Assembly (NCBI RefSeq): GCF_007671675.1 | Contig: NZ_VCGW01000002.1 | Span: forward strand, 620,001-684,000 | Length of the DNA: 64,000 nucleotides | DNA from: Marinobacter maritimus | GTDB taxonomy: Bacteria > Pseudomonadota > Gammaproteobacteria > Pseudomonadales > Oleiphilaceae | Direction: 5' to 3' | In this document: positions 30,803 to 39,794 of the stretch, piece after piece | Numbering within the stretch: position 1 is the first letter of the stretch | Layout of the letters: each line of letters starts with the position of its first letter | Translations under genes and position numbers: made by a program | Notes under the pieces: generated by a model | What the model was told of the DNA's origin: nothing | What the model saw: only the letters and a program-made list of their open reading frames with translations | Databases searched by the model: none

Positions 30803-30838
30803 AAAAACCCGCCTTTCCTCTGGATTGGCGGGTTTTTT
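30803..30838 (+). terminator. Intrinsic terminator of pnp
   Basis: AAAAACCCGCC pairs with GGCGGGTTTTTT around a 13-base loop, ending in a T run. Confidence 0.88.
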
Positions 30839-30864
30839 GTTTTCCGGACTTAAACTCGGAGATG

Positions 30865-30973
30865 GCAGGCATTGGTGAGGGCTTTTCAAAACACGCTGTG
30901 AATACTTCCCTGTACGCTTGTCTACGCCATCCATGGCTCCGCACAGTTTTGAAAAGCCCTCACCAATGCCTGC
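30865..30973. repeat. Structured intergenic element, copy 2 (28-bp arms, conserved core)
   Basis: Perfect 28-base inverted arms at 30865-30892 (GCAGGCATTGG...) and 30946-30973 enclose 53 bases. On the minus strand the inner part reads GCCATGGATGGC, five bases, CAAGCG-T-ACAGGG (30908-30937), the same core as the element at 10117-10285. The arms are unrelated between the copies. It fills the space between the pnp terminator and the convergent hydrolase gene and ends 11 bases before that gene's stop, so its arms may also terminate transcription. Confidence 0.75.
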
Positions 30974-30984
30974 GACCTGCGAAA

Positions 30985-31863
30985 TCAGTCATCCCTTAGA
31001 AATTCCAGTACCGAATTCTTGTAAGCAGGAATGATGAACGTTGCCCCATGGGGTGTATCTGTCTGCAGGAACTGCTTAGGTTCACTGGCGGCCTCATAAA
31101 GCGACTGGCCGTGATGGAAGGGGATGATGCCGTCGCGGACGCTGTGAATGACCATAACGGGCACAGGGCTGATGTTTGCTATCTGGTCCACGCCCTCGTA
31201 TTCATTTGGAATTGTCCAGCTCAGGGGAATCTGGAGCGGCCAGGTTAGCCAGAACTCTGAGAGCTTTTCTTTCGCTATGCCGCGGAAGCCGGAGAAGGTT
31301 CCGTCGAGGACGACCCCGTTTATCTCCGGGGTTTCGTTTCTTTGTACCCATTCGCTGGCGAGAGTCAGCCCCAGGGCGCCACCCAGGCTTTGGCCAAGGA
31401 GAAAGATGGGGGCGTTTTGGACGTCAGGTTTGTTTACCAGCCAGCGCAGACCGGTTTCGGAGTCGTGGAGGGCGCCTTCTATGTCGGGTGCGCCGGTGGA
31501 TTTGCCGTAGCCCCGGTAGTCGATGGTGAAGACGTTATAGCCTTCTGCGGGCAGCCAGGCGATGTTGAGCAGATGGCTGCTGATGTTCTGGGCATTGCCA
31601 TGCAGAAAGTAAACAGTTCCTTTAGGTCGGCTTTGCGCGGGTAGCCACCAACCGTGAAGAGTTTCGCCGTCGGACGTGTCGAGGTATACATTTTCGAAGG
31701 ACAGGTTGAGCCTGTCCGGCGTTATGTAGGTCGTTTTATCCGGGAAGAAGAACAGGCTGCTGCAGCCGCTTTGTAATAGCGCAGCGGCTGAGACGAGCAG
31801 GACCAGCAAGGGGGTTTTCAGGCTGGTGGTTTTCAGAAGTAAGCGTGTAGTCCGGCTTGCCAT
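30985..31863 (-). CDS. Lipoprotein alpha/beta hydrolase (BEM46/YfhR-like)
   Basis: A 292-residue envelope hydrolase. A signal peptide with lipobox LQSGC (Cys at residue 34) predicts a lipid-anchored protein. The hydrolase fold has oxyanion HGNAQN, nucleophile Ser in LGQSLGG, acid Asp in HSVRDGIIP and His in TPHGAT. This is the arrangement of the BEM46/YfhR group, whose substrates are mostly unknown. Its start overlaps the end of the upstream DUF4105 gene by 31 bases, so the two are very likely one operon. Lipase or esterase activity is plausible but not shown. Confidence 0.82.
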   Translation of the reverse strand: MASRTTRLLLKTTSLKTPLLVLLVSAAALLQSGCSSLFFFPDKTTYITPDRLNLSFENVYLDTSDGETLHGWWLPAQSRPKGTVYFLHGNAQNISSHLLNIAWLPAEGYNVFTIDYRGYGKSTGAPDIEGALHDSETGLRWLVNKPDVQNAPIFLLGQSLGGALGLTLASEWVQRNETPEINGVVLDGTFSGFRGIAKEKLSEFWLTWPLQIPLSWTIPNEYEGVDQIANISPVPVMVIHSVRDGIIPFHHGQSLYEAASEPKQFLQTDTPHGATFIIPAYKNSVLEFLRDD

Positions 31864-33698
31864 GTGCTCTGGTACCTGTCGTAGTGATCTTCCCGGGTGA
31901 ATTCGGCGAACAGGCTGAATTCACGGCCGATGTGCCAGTTGCCTTTGGCGTATACCTGATCTTGCCGGTGTTGGCTGCTGACAATCCAGGCTTTGGTTTT
32001 GGCGCCGGCCGTCAGGCTGAAGCGGTTGTTCTGGTGCAGTAGGCCAATGTCGGCACCGGGCGCAGCGTCATAGCCACGGCGCAGGTCGTCATCTATTTCC
32101 AGATCAGCCGTCGCAATGGCAAATGCCTGAGTTTGTTGGCCGAGACTCCAGCTGCCACCCGCGCCACCTTCCAGATAGGGCGCCAGAACTCTTTTGTCGC
32201 CGGTGTCGGTGCGGCGGCCACCAAAGCCCACCTGCCACGACAACGGCGAAAAGAATGCGTTTCGGGGGCTCAGGGAGCGGATTTCCACACCCGTGAGCTG
32301 TTCCAGTTGCAGTTCGTCGTTGTCGGTGTAATAGCGAGCGTCTACGCGTAAAAACTGTAGCTGGGCGCCGCTTCGGTAACCGGCAGGCGGGTCGAGGATA
32401 TCGTGATAAGCCGGTCGGAACGTGAGCTGGGTAAACTCACGATGGGCCAGTTGTCCGGCGCCCAAGCTGATACGGAACGTATCGTGGCCCTGGTCGTCAC
32501 GTACCTCCGGCTCAGGCGGTTCCTCACGTGGCGCAACACCGTCGATTTTACTGCGCTCACGCAGCAGATTGTGAGAGAGGGGGGCGGCCATTTCTCTTGG
32601 CCAGCTGTCTGCCTCGCTTTGGTAGCGCACGTAGTCGTAGGTGGCGTCGAGCACATGCGCGCGCTCCTGTGGGGAGAGCGCAAGCACTTCATCACTGTCT
32701 GGCTTTACGTAGCCATTGGCTATGGCCGCCGCAAGGGTCTGATGCGAGCTGGATAGCGTTGAAAGGTTATGCGCAACCGAGGTGGCCGCTGAAGGTCGAT
32801 AATGCACTTTACTGACCAGATCCTTGTCGATGACCCAGCGCACTGTGTCGGATGGTATGGCGTGGGTGCTGACTTCATCCAGCAGATTGGTTCCAGGGCG
32901 CGCGATGTCGATAAGGGCGAGCAGGCGATAGGCGCAGTTTTCGTCAAAAAAATAGTAATCAAAATTACGGTCGCGGATCTCCCAGGCGTGGGCCAGCATA
33001 AAATCCACTTCCTGCTGATCGAGATTCAGCGTGTATTCCCACAGATCCCGGTGCTCAATGTCTGAGTAGAGCCTGATTTTTTCGTAGTAGGGCTGCACGG
33101 TTGTAATGCCCGGGTAACCGCCGAAAATTCCCCGGTAGGCGAAAAGCAGCTCGCTGTCGTGGGCGGCGGCATCGGCGGCGTAGGAAATCGTATTGGCAAG
33201 CAGCAGGTTTGTTTGCTCGTCTTCTTGCGGTGGGTCCAGCCTCAGGAAAGTGTGGCCGAACATCGATGAGGGGCTGTTCAGGTAGGAGGCGGCAAAAACC
33301 AAAGTAACGCTTTCGGTATTCAGCGTTTCCGTCCATTCCTGGTAACCGGGGCAGTCTGCTGTATTTGCTGGGAGATCAAGGCGTTCGCGAAGCCAGGCGT
33401 CCCTTGCGGGGAATCGGCATCTGGCGTGTTCGTTTCCGTTTCCCGGCTGCTGGATCGCGTCCAGTGTTGCTTCGAGTTCTGCTTTCGGCGAGGTCTTGCC
33501 GCTCTCGCTAAGAAAAAACGCAGGATCATCGGCCTGGCTGGTATAGCCACCGCCAAGTCGCGAAGGCTGGTAGTGAATGAGCGTGAGCCACGCAGGGTCC
33601 AGGTGTAAAGGTTTGTCTGCCGTCTGTACCTGAGCCTGCAGCGGTAAGCTGATGATGAGCCAAAGCACAGCTGGCCCAATGCGAAGCGTGTTGCTCAT
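31833..33698 (-). CDS. DUF4105 (Lnb N-terminal domain-like) periplasmic/outer-membrane protein
   Basis: About 621 residues. The start at 33698 (MSNTLRIGPAVLWLIISL) gives a clean signal peptide ending LQAQ; the frame is open 17 codons further upstream. The central part has the DUF4105 pattern: VFAASYLNSPSSMFGHTFLR, a conserved His, and a later Cys in FFDENCAYRLL. Members of this domain include Lnb, a lipoprotein N-acyltransferase described in Bacteroides. The last 200 residues alternate like a beta-barrel and end in Phe, suggesting outer-membrane insertion. It overlaps a lipoprotein hydrolase gene. Acyltransferase activity in this organism is inference. Confidence 0.78.
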   Translation of the reverse strand: MSNTLRIGPAVLWLIISLPLQAQVQTADKPLHLDPAWLTLIHYQPSRLGGGYTSQADDPAFFLSESGKTSPKAELEATLDAIQQPGNGNEHARCRFPARDAWLRERLDLPANTADCPGYQEWTETLNTESVTLVFAASYLNSPSSMFGHTFLRLDPPQEDEQTNLLLANTISYAADAAAHDSELLFAYRGIFGGYPGITTVQPYYEKIRLYSDIEHRDLWEYTLNLDQQEVDFMLAHAWEIRDRNFDYYFFDENCAYRLLALIDIARPGTNLLDEVSTHAIPSDTVRWVIDKDLVSKVHYRPSAATSVAHNLSTLSSSHQTLAAAIANGYVKPDSDEVLALSPQERAHVLDATYDYVRYQSEADSWPREMAAPLSHNLLRERSKIDGVAPREEPPEPEVRDDQGHDTFRISLGAGQLAHREFTQLTFRPAYHDILDPPAGYRSGAQLQFLRVDARYYTDNDELQLEQLTGVEIRSLSPRNAFFSPLSWQVGFGGRRTDTGDKRVLAPYLEGGAGGSWSLGQQTQAFAIATADLEIDDDLRRGYDAAPGADIGLLHQNNRFSLTAGAKTKAWIVSSQHRQDQVYAKGNWHIGREFSLFAEFTREDHYDRYQSTWQAGLHAYF

Positions 33699-33782
33699 GG
33701 GTAAATGCGATTTCCGGTCGAAGGTGATAAAACGGGGAAAGCGCGCCATCCTTGGCGCTCGGGCATCCCTGCAGTTCAGCTA

Positions 33783-34247
33783 TCAGGCCGCTACGTATTT
33801 GCTCAGCGACTCATTCTTTTCCAGCAGGGCGACAATGGCGTCCACTGCTTCACCGGAGGTCGTTTCGGAGCTTGGGAAAATAGCAGCGAAGTTATCCTGC
33901 AGGACGTCGCGGAAAGCGCCGCGATCTGCTTCTTCAACGCCCAGAAGAACTGCCAGAGTTTCCAGGTTCTCACCGTTGCCACGAGACATGTCGCGAGCTA
34001 CTTTATCGATGTTGCTGTCCATGTACATGGCCATTGACTGAACAGACTCGTTGGTCTGGCAGCCCAGGGTGCCCGAGGTCATACCGAATGTCTGGTTGCC
34101 GAAGGTACCGTTGGTTGTTGCAGCCAGTACGTGGGGAGCAACACCGGATTGTCCTTTCCAGATCATGGCGCCAACGCCGCAGCCCGGTTGAGCAAAAGCC
34201 ATGGAAGAAGCACCCAGAAGAATTGCACCTGCGATCAGTTTTTTCAT
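33783..34247 (-). CDS. DUF3015 family secreted protein
   Basis: A 154-residue protein with a clear signal peptide (MKKLIAGAILLGASSMAFA) and a mature part beginning QPGCGVGAMIWKG. This matches the DUF3015 family of small exported proteins of unknown function. Two Cys (in PGCG and LGCQT) could form a disulfide. The C-terminal half is helical and acidic. AAAGGAGT precedes the ATG. It has its own promoter and a 5' leader containing a ten-pair hairpin, and seems to be a single-gene unit. Confidence 0.8.
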   Translation of the reverse strand: MKKLIAGAILLGASSMAFAQPGCGVGAMIWKGQSGVAPHVLAATTNGTFGNQTFGMTSGTLGCQTNESVQSMAMYMDSNIDKVARDMSRGNGENLETLAVLLGVEEADRGAFRDVLQDNFAAIFPSSETTSGEAVDAIVALLEKNESLSKYVAA

Positions 34248-34286
34248 TTTCCACTCCTTTGAATATTTTTACAGTCGTCGCAAAAT

Positions 34287-34318
34287 CCACACAGCCAACT
34301 GAATTGCGGGCTGTGTGG
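34287..34318 (-). promoter_or_regulatory. Ten-base-pair hairpin in the DUF3015 mRNA leader
   Basis: CCACACAGCC pairs perfectly with GGCTGTGTGG around a 12-base loop, 40-70 bases before the start codon on the minus strand. With no U tract it is more likely an mRNA stabiliser or regulatory fold than a terminator. Confidence 0.5.
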
Positions 34319-34369
34319 GAACGGCTCTGACAGATTTCTCGTGAAAAAAGCGCAAAGACCGTTGCCTTG

Positions 34370-34396
34370 AGTATAGTGCAGATTTGGAAGTGGCAA
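34370..34396 (-). promoter_or_regulatory. Probable promoter of the DUF3015 gene
   Basis: On the minus strand TTGCCA is followed by 15 bases and TATACT. The short spacer is a weakness; CTTGCC with a 16-base spacer is the alternative reading. It leaves a leader of roughly 115 bases. Confidence 0.45.
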
Positions 34397-34473
34397 GTCT
34401 ATAGTTCGGTGACCATTTGATTTTAAGAGATTATTTGGTCTGCTTAGCGGGCAGCAGTGTAAAGTTCAGGCAT

Positions 34474-34497
34474 AAAAAAACCGGAGCAGGCTCCGGT
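34474..34497 (-). terminator. Intrinsic terminator of the liv operon
   Basis: ACCGGAG and CTCCGGT form a stem at 34480-34497, with seven A to the left on the plus strand, that is a U tract for the minus-strand liv operon. It lies 24 bases after the livF stop. Confidence 0.85.
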
Positions 34498-34520
34498 TCA
34501 GTAGTATCGTGGGCGCTGTT

Positions 34521-35228
34521 TCAGCCACCCAGGTAGGCGTTCTGCACGTCCGGGTTCTCGAGCAGATTCTTGCCTGTATCGTGCAGGCGGATTTTTCCGG
34601 TTTCGAGCACATAACCACGATCGGCGAGATGCAGCGCCTGGTGCGCGTTTTGCTCCACCAGGAACACCGTGATGCCTTCTTCCCGAAGATGGCCAATGAT
34701 CTCGAAGATCTGTTTGATCACCAGTGGTGCAAGGCCCAGTGATGGTTCATCCAGAATAATCATGTTGGGCCGGCTCATGAGTGCCCGCCCTATCGCCAAC
34801 ATCTGCTGCTCGCCTCCGGACATGGTGCCCGCGCGCTGATGTTCACGTTCTTTCAGGCGCGGGAACAATTCGTAAACGTGAGCCTGGCTTTTGCGAATTT
34901 CGGATTTGGTATTGAAGAAGCCGCCCATGTGCAGGTTTTCTTCAACCGTCAGGCCCGAAAATATGCGACGGCCTTCGGGCACTATCGCCAGTCCGGAGCG
35001 CATAATCTGCGAGGTAGGCTCATGGGTGATATCCCGGCCTTCCAGGACGACGCGCCCCGAACTGGCTTGTGGCATTCCGCATACGGTCATCAGCAGCGTC
35101 GTTTTTCCGGCGCCGTTGGCACCGATCAGCGAGACGATTTCACCCTTGTTTACTTCAACAGAGACCCCGTGGAGGGCCTCAATCTTGCCGTAATGGGTAT
35201 GGACATCTTCTAGTACAAGCATGCTCAT
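34521..35228 (-). CDS. livF: Branched-chain amino acid ABC transporter, ATP-binding protein LivF
   Basis: A 235-residue ABC ATPase. Walker A GANGAGKTT, signature MSGGEQQML, Walker B MIILDEPSLGL and H-loop region VEQNAH are intact. The GLAPL stretch after Walker B marks the LivF type. It forms the cytoplasmic ATPase pair with LivG, two bases after its stop. Last gene of livKHMGF. Confidence 0.94.
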   Translation of the reverse strand: MSMLVLEDVHTHYGKIEALHGVSVEVNKGEIVSLIGANGAGKTTLLMTVCGMPQASSGRVVLEGRDITHEPTSQIMRSGLAIVPEGRRIFSGLTVEENLHMGGFFNTKSEIRKSQAHVYELFPRLKEREHQRAGTMSGGEQQMLAIGRALMSRPNMIILDEPSLGLAPLVIKQIFEIIGHLREEGITVFLVEQNAHQALHLADRGYVLETGKIRLHDTGKNLLENPDVQNAYLGG

Positions 35229-35230
35229 AG

Positions 35231-35986
35231 TCAGGCCTCGCCCAGGTAAGCTTTGATCACGTCGTCGTTCTGGCGGATTTCTTCCGGAGTACCGCTGGCC
35301 AGGGGGCGCCCCTGGTTGATGACGTTAATCCGGTCGGAAATATCCATTACCAGGCTCATGTCGTGCTCAATCAGCACCACGGAAACGTTGTAGTCCTCCT
35401 TCAGGCTCACGATGAGCTGATTGAGTTCTTTGGTTTCCGCCGGGTTAAGGCCTGCTGCCGGCTCGTCGAGCATCAGCAGTTTCGGCTCTGTGACCATGCA
35501 GCGCGCTATTTCAAGCCGTCGCTGCTGGCCGTAAGCAAGGTTGCCTGCGTCCCGGTTGGCGAGATCCAGTAGGCCGACACGTTCCAGCCAGTAAGCAGCG
35601 CGATCCAGCGCTTTCTGTTCCCGCTTCTTGTAGTCGGGCGTGCCCAAAAGCCCCGCCAGCATGTTGGTGTTGAGGTGTCGGTGTTGGGCGACCAGCAGGT
35701 TTTCCACGACGGACATCTGAGTGAACAGACGAACATGCTGAAAGGTTCTGACCATGCCCAGCCGGGAAATCTTGTAATCCGGCGTGCCCTGCACTTCCTT
35801 GCCTTCGAAAAGTATCTTTCCGCCGGAAGGCTTGTAAAAGCCGCTCATGCAGTTGAATACGGTGGTCTTCCCAGCGCCGTTGGGGCCGATAATGGAAACG
35901 ATTTCCCGTTCCTGAACGTCCAGCGAAACGCCGTCTACTGCCAGCAGGCCGCCGAAGCGCATGGACAGATTCTGTACTTCAAGCAT
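35231..35986 (-). CDS. livG: Branched-chain amino acid ABC transporter, ATP-binding protein LivG
   Basis: A 251-residue ABC ATPase with Walker A GPNGAGKTT, Walker B LLMLDEPAAGLNP and switch His in LIEHDMSLVM. The signature loop reads AYGQQRRLE, the degenerate form usual for LivG. The C-terminal RQNDDVIKAYLGE motif is also LivG-type. It lies six bases after livM. Confidence 0.94.
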   Translation of the reverse strand: MLEVQNLSMRFGGLLAVDGVSLDVQEREIVSIIGPNGAGKTTVFNCMSGFYKPSGGKILFEGKEVQGTPDYKISRLGMVRTFQHVRLFTQMSVVENLLVAQHRHLNTNMLAGLLGTPDYKKREQKALDRAAYWLERVGLLDLANRDAGNLAYGQQRRLEIARCMVTEPKLLMLDEPAAGLNPAETKELNQLIVSLKEDYNVSVVLIEHDMSLVMDISDRINVINQGRPLASGTPEEIRQNDDVIKAYLGEA

Positions 35987-35992
35987 TGTCTG

Positions 35993-37264
35993 TCACTCCT
36001 GCTTGTTCAGTGTGATGTGGATGCGGCGCATAGGTAGCAGACCCTGTGGTCGCCAGACCATCATCAACACCATGGCAGCGCCAAAAATCAGCATGCGGTA
36101 TTCGGAAAACTCTCGTGCCAGCTCGGGCAGGATGGTTACCGCGATAGCCGCCAATATAACGCCGAGCTGTGATCCCATGCCGCCCAGAACCACAATCGCA
36201 AGGATGATGGCGGACTCGAGGAACACAAAAGATTCCGGACTGATGAAGCCTTGCTTGGAGGCGAACACAGTGCCTGCAAAGCCCGCAAAGAACGCGCCGA
36301 TGGTGAAAGCAGAGAGCTTGACGGCGGTGCGGCTGAGGCCGAGAGAGCGCGCAGCGATTTCATCTTCCCGCAAGGCTTCCCAGGCACGGCCTACCGGCAT
36401 GCGCATAAAGCGGCGGATGATCAGGGCCGTGATAACAGCCAGTACCAATGCGATCAGGTACAGGAAGATGACCTTGTGCTCGCCGCTGTACGCAATGCCG
36501 AAGGTTTCGTGGAACGACGTGTTGCCTTCTTCCTTCACACGCCGGCCAAACTCCATGCCAAACAGCGTAGGTTCAGGAATACCGCCTATTCCGTTGGGGC
36601 CGCCGGTCAGAGTGGTCCAGTTGTTAAGCAGGATGCGGATGATTTCGCCAAAACCCAGGGTGACGATCGCCAGGTAATCTCCCCTGAGGCGCAAAACCGG
36701 GAAGCCCAGAATCATGCCTGTCAGCCCTGCGAGTAACGCACCAATGGGCAAAGCCATCCAGAACGAGATGCCTGTATATTGCGACAGCAGGGCGAAGGTG
36801 TAGGCGCCCACTGCATAGAAGGCAACATACCCAAGATCCAGCAGGCCAGCGAGACCGACGACCACGTTCAGCCCCAGAGCCAGCATGACGTAAATCAAAA
36901 CCAGAGTGGCAAGATCCACCGAGCCTCGTGACACGACAAACGGCCAGAACAGTGCAAGCACTACGATACCGGTCAGTATCCAGGACTCCAGCTTTACCCG
37001 CTTGGATTGCTCCATGGGTTCTTTGTCTGCCAGCGGGTTGAAATTGGGCAACTTGCCCAGTAAGCCCATGATCGAGTCACGGTATGCCTGGAAAACAAAC
37101 ACGGCAACCGCCGCCAGAACAATGGCAACGTAGGTTGAGGTTTTGGCTCCCGTGAGGATGATGTTGATGCCTTTGGCTTCCAGGTTAAGCCCAAGGATAG
37201 GGATAGAGATTATTAGCGTGACAACTGCGCAAAACAGCGCATGTCTGAAGTTGTTAGCAGCCAT
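35993..37264 (-). CDS. livM: Branched-chain amino acid ABC transporter, permease LivM
   Basis: A 423-residue inner-membrane permease with about ten helices. The family motif [22 protein letters not shown] is split across the central part (ATPase-coupling loop), and [18 protein letters not shown] is the EAA-like loop. The first 90 residues are an N-terminal extension with two extra hydrophobic segments, as in the long LivM of E. coli and Pseudomonas. The ATG overlaps the livH stop. Confidence 0.94.
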   Translation of the reverse strand: MAANNFRHALFCAVVTLIISIPILGLNLEAKGINIILTGAKTSTYVAIVLAAVAVFVFQAYRDSIMGLLGKLPNFNPLADKEPMEQSKRVKLESWILTGIVVLALFWPFVVSRGSVDLATLVLIYVMLALGLNVVVGLAGLLDLGYVAFYAVGAYTFALLSQYTGISFWMALPIGALLAGLTGMILGFPVLRLRGDYLAIVTLGFGEIIRILLNNWTTLTGGPNGIGGIPEPTLFGMEFGRRVKEEGNTSFHETFGIAYSGEHKVIFLYLIALVLAVITALIIRRFMRMPVGRAWEALREDEIAARSLGLSRTAVKLSAFTIGAFFAGFAGTVFASKQGFISPESFVFLESAIILAIVVLGGMGSQLGVILAAIAVTILPELAREFSEYRMLIFGAAMVLMMVWRPQGLLPMRRIHITLNKQE

Positions 37265-38187
37265 CAGATCTTTTCAACCTCCGGTTTGCCGAGCAGGCCC
37301 GTAGGTTTGAACAGCAGAATAAGGATCAGCAAGCCGAACGAGACGACGTCTTTGTATTCGCCGCTGAGATATCCGGAGGTCATACTTTCAGCCACTCCAA
37401 GAATCAGACCGCCGAGCATGGCGCCGGGAATGCTGCCAATGCCGCCGAGCACGGCTGCGGTAAAGGCTTTGAGCCCCGCAATAAAGCCGAACAATGGGTC
37501 AATCGAGCCGTAGTACATGCCCAGAAGCAAGCCTGCAACCGCCGCCAGTGCTGCACCAATGATGAAGGTGGCCGAGATAATGCGGTTGGTGTCAATGCCC
37601 AGCAGGCTGGCCATGCCCAGATCCTGGGAAACTGCCCGGCAGGCGCGACCGGTACGGGAACGGGAAATGAACAGCGAGAGCGCGGTCATGCAAATCAGGG
37701 TGGTCACAAAGATAGTGATCTGCATATACGACAGCGACATCTGGAAATTCCCGTCAGAGCCAAAGTTGAACCCACCCTCAATAAGTGCGGGAAAACCGAC
37801 GTTGCGGGAGCCTTGGGCAAGATGCACATAGTTCTGCAGGAAGATGGACATGCCGATCGCAGAGATCAGGGGAATCAGGCGGTGACGGCCACGCACGGGG
37901 CGATAGGCGACACGTTCCACGGCCCAACCCATGGAGCTGGAAACAAGCATCGCGCACAAAAGCGCAACGACAAGAATCAGAGGGAGCCAGGCAAGACCGA
38001 GAGCGGTCAGGCCGGTAATCGCAATCAGCGCCGTGTAAGCGCCGATCATATAGATTTCACCATGGGCAAAGTTGATCATGCCGATGATGCCGTAAACCAT
38101 CGTGTAACCGATGGCGATCAGGGCATAGGCGCTCCCGATCGTTAGCCCGTTGATGAGCTGCTGGGAGAAATACAGGAGGTCTTGCAT
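37264..38187 (-). CDS. livH: Branched-chain amino acid ABC transporter, permease LivH
   Basis: A 307-residue inner-membrane permease. [19 protein letters not shown] and [16 protein letters not shown] at the N-terminus and the coupling loop [19 protein letters not shown] are characteristic. The frame is open further upstream, but ATG 38187 ([10 protein letters not shown]) fits the 308-residue family norm and follows GGAG. It forms the permease pair with LivM. A terminator-like hairpin separates it from livK. Confidence 0.94.
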   Translation of the reverse strand: MQDLLYFSQQLINGLTIGSAYALIAIGYTMVYGIIGMINFAHGEIYMIGAYTALIAITGLTALGLAWLPLILVVALLCAMLVSSSMGWAVERVAYRPVRGRHRLIPLISAIGMSIFLQNYVHLAQGSRNVGFPALIEGGFNFGSDGNFQMSLSYMQITIFVTTLICMTALSLFISRSRTGRACRAVSQDLGMASLLGIDTNRIISATFIIGAALAAVAGLLLGMYYGSIDPLFGFIAGLKAFTAAVLGGIGSIPGAMLGGLILGVAESMTSGYLSGEYKDVVSFGLLILILLFKPTGLLGKPEVEKI

Positions 38188-38281
38188 TGTTGTTTGACTC
38201 CGGAGGCCTGCTCCCTCCCCTGAAACACACCACACACGGGATAACCGGGCTGGCAATGGGACAGGATCAACAGGAGCCTAG

Positions 38282-38317
38282 AAAAACACCTTCTCCCGGA
38301 TCGCGGTGAGAAGGTGT
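38282..38317 (-). terminator. Attenuating terminator between livK and livH
   Basis: ACACCTTCTC pairs perfectly with GAGAAGGTGT (10 bp, 12-base loop), followed on the minus strand by TTTTTC. It lies inside the operon, just after livK, which would give more binding protein than permease and also protect the livK mRNA 3' end. Confidence 0.8.
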
Positions 38318-38348
38318 CCTCATGATTACCGTTTATTAACGATTGGGC

Positions 38349-39461
38349 TTAGTTTACCGGAGTTTTGCTGCCATCTGAATGCCATTCGTACACTACAAAT
38401 TCAAATGACTTCATGTCGCCGGCTTTGTCGTATTGCACCGTGCCGATTGGTGTTTCAAAGCTGCCGCTGCGCAATGCGGCAGCAACATCGAATGGATCCG
38501 TGGATTCCGCAGCTTCGATACCGTCAGCAACCAGCTGCACAGCAGCGTAGGAGGTCAGAACGAACGGGCCTGAGGGGTCCTCACCCTTGGCTTCGAATGC
38601 TTGTACCAGGCTCTGGTTTTCAGCTTTTTCGTCGAAACTTGGTGGCAGTGTTACCAGAAGACCTTCAGCGGCTTCACCGGCAATTGTGTTGATATCTTTG
38701 TTACCAACGCCTTCCGGGCCCATGAACTTGGCGTCCAGGTTTGCTTGACGCGCCTGGCGCAGAATCAGTCCCAATTCAGGGTGATAGCCGCCAAAGTAAA
38801 CGTAATCCACATCGGCTTGCTTGAGCTTGGTGACCAGGGAAGAGAAGTCTTTGTCGCCGGCAGTAACACCTTCGAACATGGCAATCTCGATGCCTTTGTC
38901 TTTCAGAGTGTCACGTACTGCCGTTGCAATACCTTCACCGTACTGTTGCTTATCGTGAATGACCGCAACACGCTTGGGGCTCTGGCTGGCGATGTAGTTG
39001 CCGGCAACCGGTCCCTGCATGCTGTCGAGCCCGATGGTGCGGAAGATCAGCTCATAGCCTCGCTCGGTGATCTCGGGGCTGGTTGAAGCGGGCGTGACCA
39101 TCAGGATGCCTTCGTCCTCATAAATATCCGAGGCGGGCTGGGTCGAGCTGGAGCAAAGGTGGCCGATCACGTAACGGACGCCATCGTTGACCAGTCGGTT
39201 TGCGACAGTTACAGCCTGCTTGGGGTCACAAACGTCATCGTATTCTACAGCAACGAGCTTCTCGCCCATCACGCCACCATTGGCGTTGATCTGCTCAATG
39301 GCCATGCGAGCGCCGGAGAACTGCATGTCCCCGTACTGTGCAACGGGGCCGGTCATTGGGCCTGCGATGCCAATCTGAATGTCCGCGGCTGCGTGGCCGG
39401 CGCCCATGAGGGCAACGGAAGCACTAACGGCGGTTACGAGTTTTTTCAGTGAAGTTGTCAT
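38349..39461 (-). CDS. livK: Branched-chain amino acid ABC transporter, substrate-binding protein
   Basis: A 370-residue periplasmic type I binding protein. The signal peptide (about residues 1-26, cleaved near GHAAA-DIQIG) is followed by IGIAGPMTGPVAQYGDMQF, HLCSSSTQPAS and TPASTSPEITERGY, the usual Leu/Ile/Val-binding pattern. A Cys pair (DVC, HLC) probably forms the conserved disulfide. First gene of livKHMGF. The symbol could equally be livJ; specificity between Leu and general branched-chain amino acids is not readable. Confidence 0.93.
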   Translation of the reverse strand: MTTSLKKLVTAVSASVALMGAGHAAADIQIGIAGPMTGPVAQYGDMQFSGARMAIEQINANGGVMGEKLVAVEYDDVCDPKQAVTVANRLVNDGVRYVIGHLCSSSTQPASDIYEDEGILMVTPASTSPEITERGYELIFRTIGLDSMQGPVAGNYIASQSPKRVAVIHDKQQYGEGIATAVRDTLKDKGIEIAMFEGVTAGDKDFSSLVTKLKQADVDYVYFGGYHPELGLILRQARQANLDAKFMGPEGVGNKDINTIAGEAAEGLLVTLPPSFDEKAENQSLVQAFEAKGEDPSGPFVLTSYAAVQLVADGIEAAESTDPFDVAAALRSGSFETPIGTVQYDKAGDMKSFEFVVYEWHSDGSKTPVN

Positions 39462-39511
39462 TGTGTCTGTCCTGTTAGGTTCAGGGTTATTCTTATGTTC
39501 TCAGAAAGCTA

Positions 39512-39540
39512 AACAAACACTACGTATCCAGCCTTGTCAA
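39512..39540 (-). promoter_or_regulatory. Candidate promoter of the liv operon
   Basis: A perfect TTGACA (minus strand, 39535-39540), 17-base spacer, then TTTGTT as a weak -10. It is 51-80 bases upstream of the livK start. A weak -10 suggests an activator. Confidence 0.4.
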
Positions 39541-39715
39541 GCTAGCCTGAGCCTTCGTTGAATATTTAACATTTTCCGGCTCAAACTTCTTTTCTGTCAG
39601 GATGGACCGGGAACACCAGTGTGCGGAAGCTTTCGTGGACACGCAACTTTTCCAGATTGATATCGAACGAAGTATCGCCTTGGATTTACCTGAATGGGGT
39701 GGGAGAATCTGCTAC

Positions 39716-39750
39716 TTGCATTCCAGGGTCCGAAAACCTCTAATAATTAG
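39716..39750 (+). promoter_or_regulatory. marR-family gene promoter with overlapping palindrome
   Basis: TTGCAT (39716-39721), a 17-base spacer, TCTAAT (39739-39744). The palindrome CTAAT-A-ATTAG at 39740-39750 overlaps the -10. MarR proteins usually bind such palindromes in their own promoters. The rest of the 333-base livK-marR gap holds nothing else I can support. Confidence 0.4.
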
Positions 39751-39794
39751 TGGTGTAAGTAAAGATCGGGAAGTTTCAGCGGAGCATTATTACA

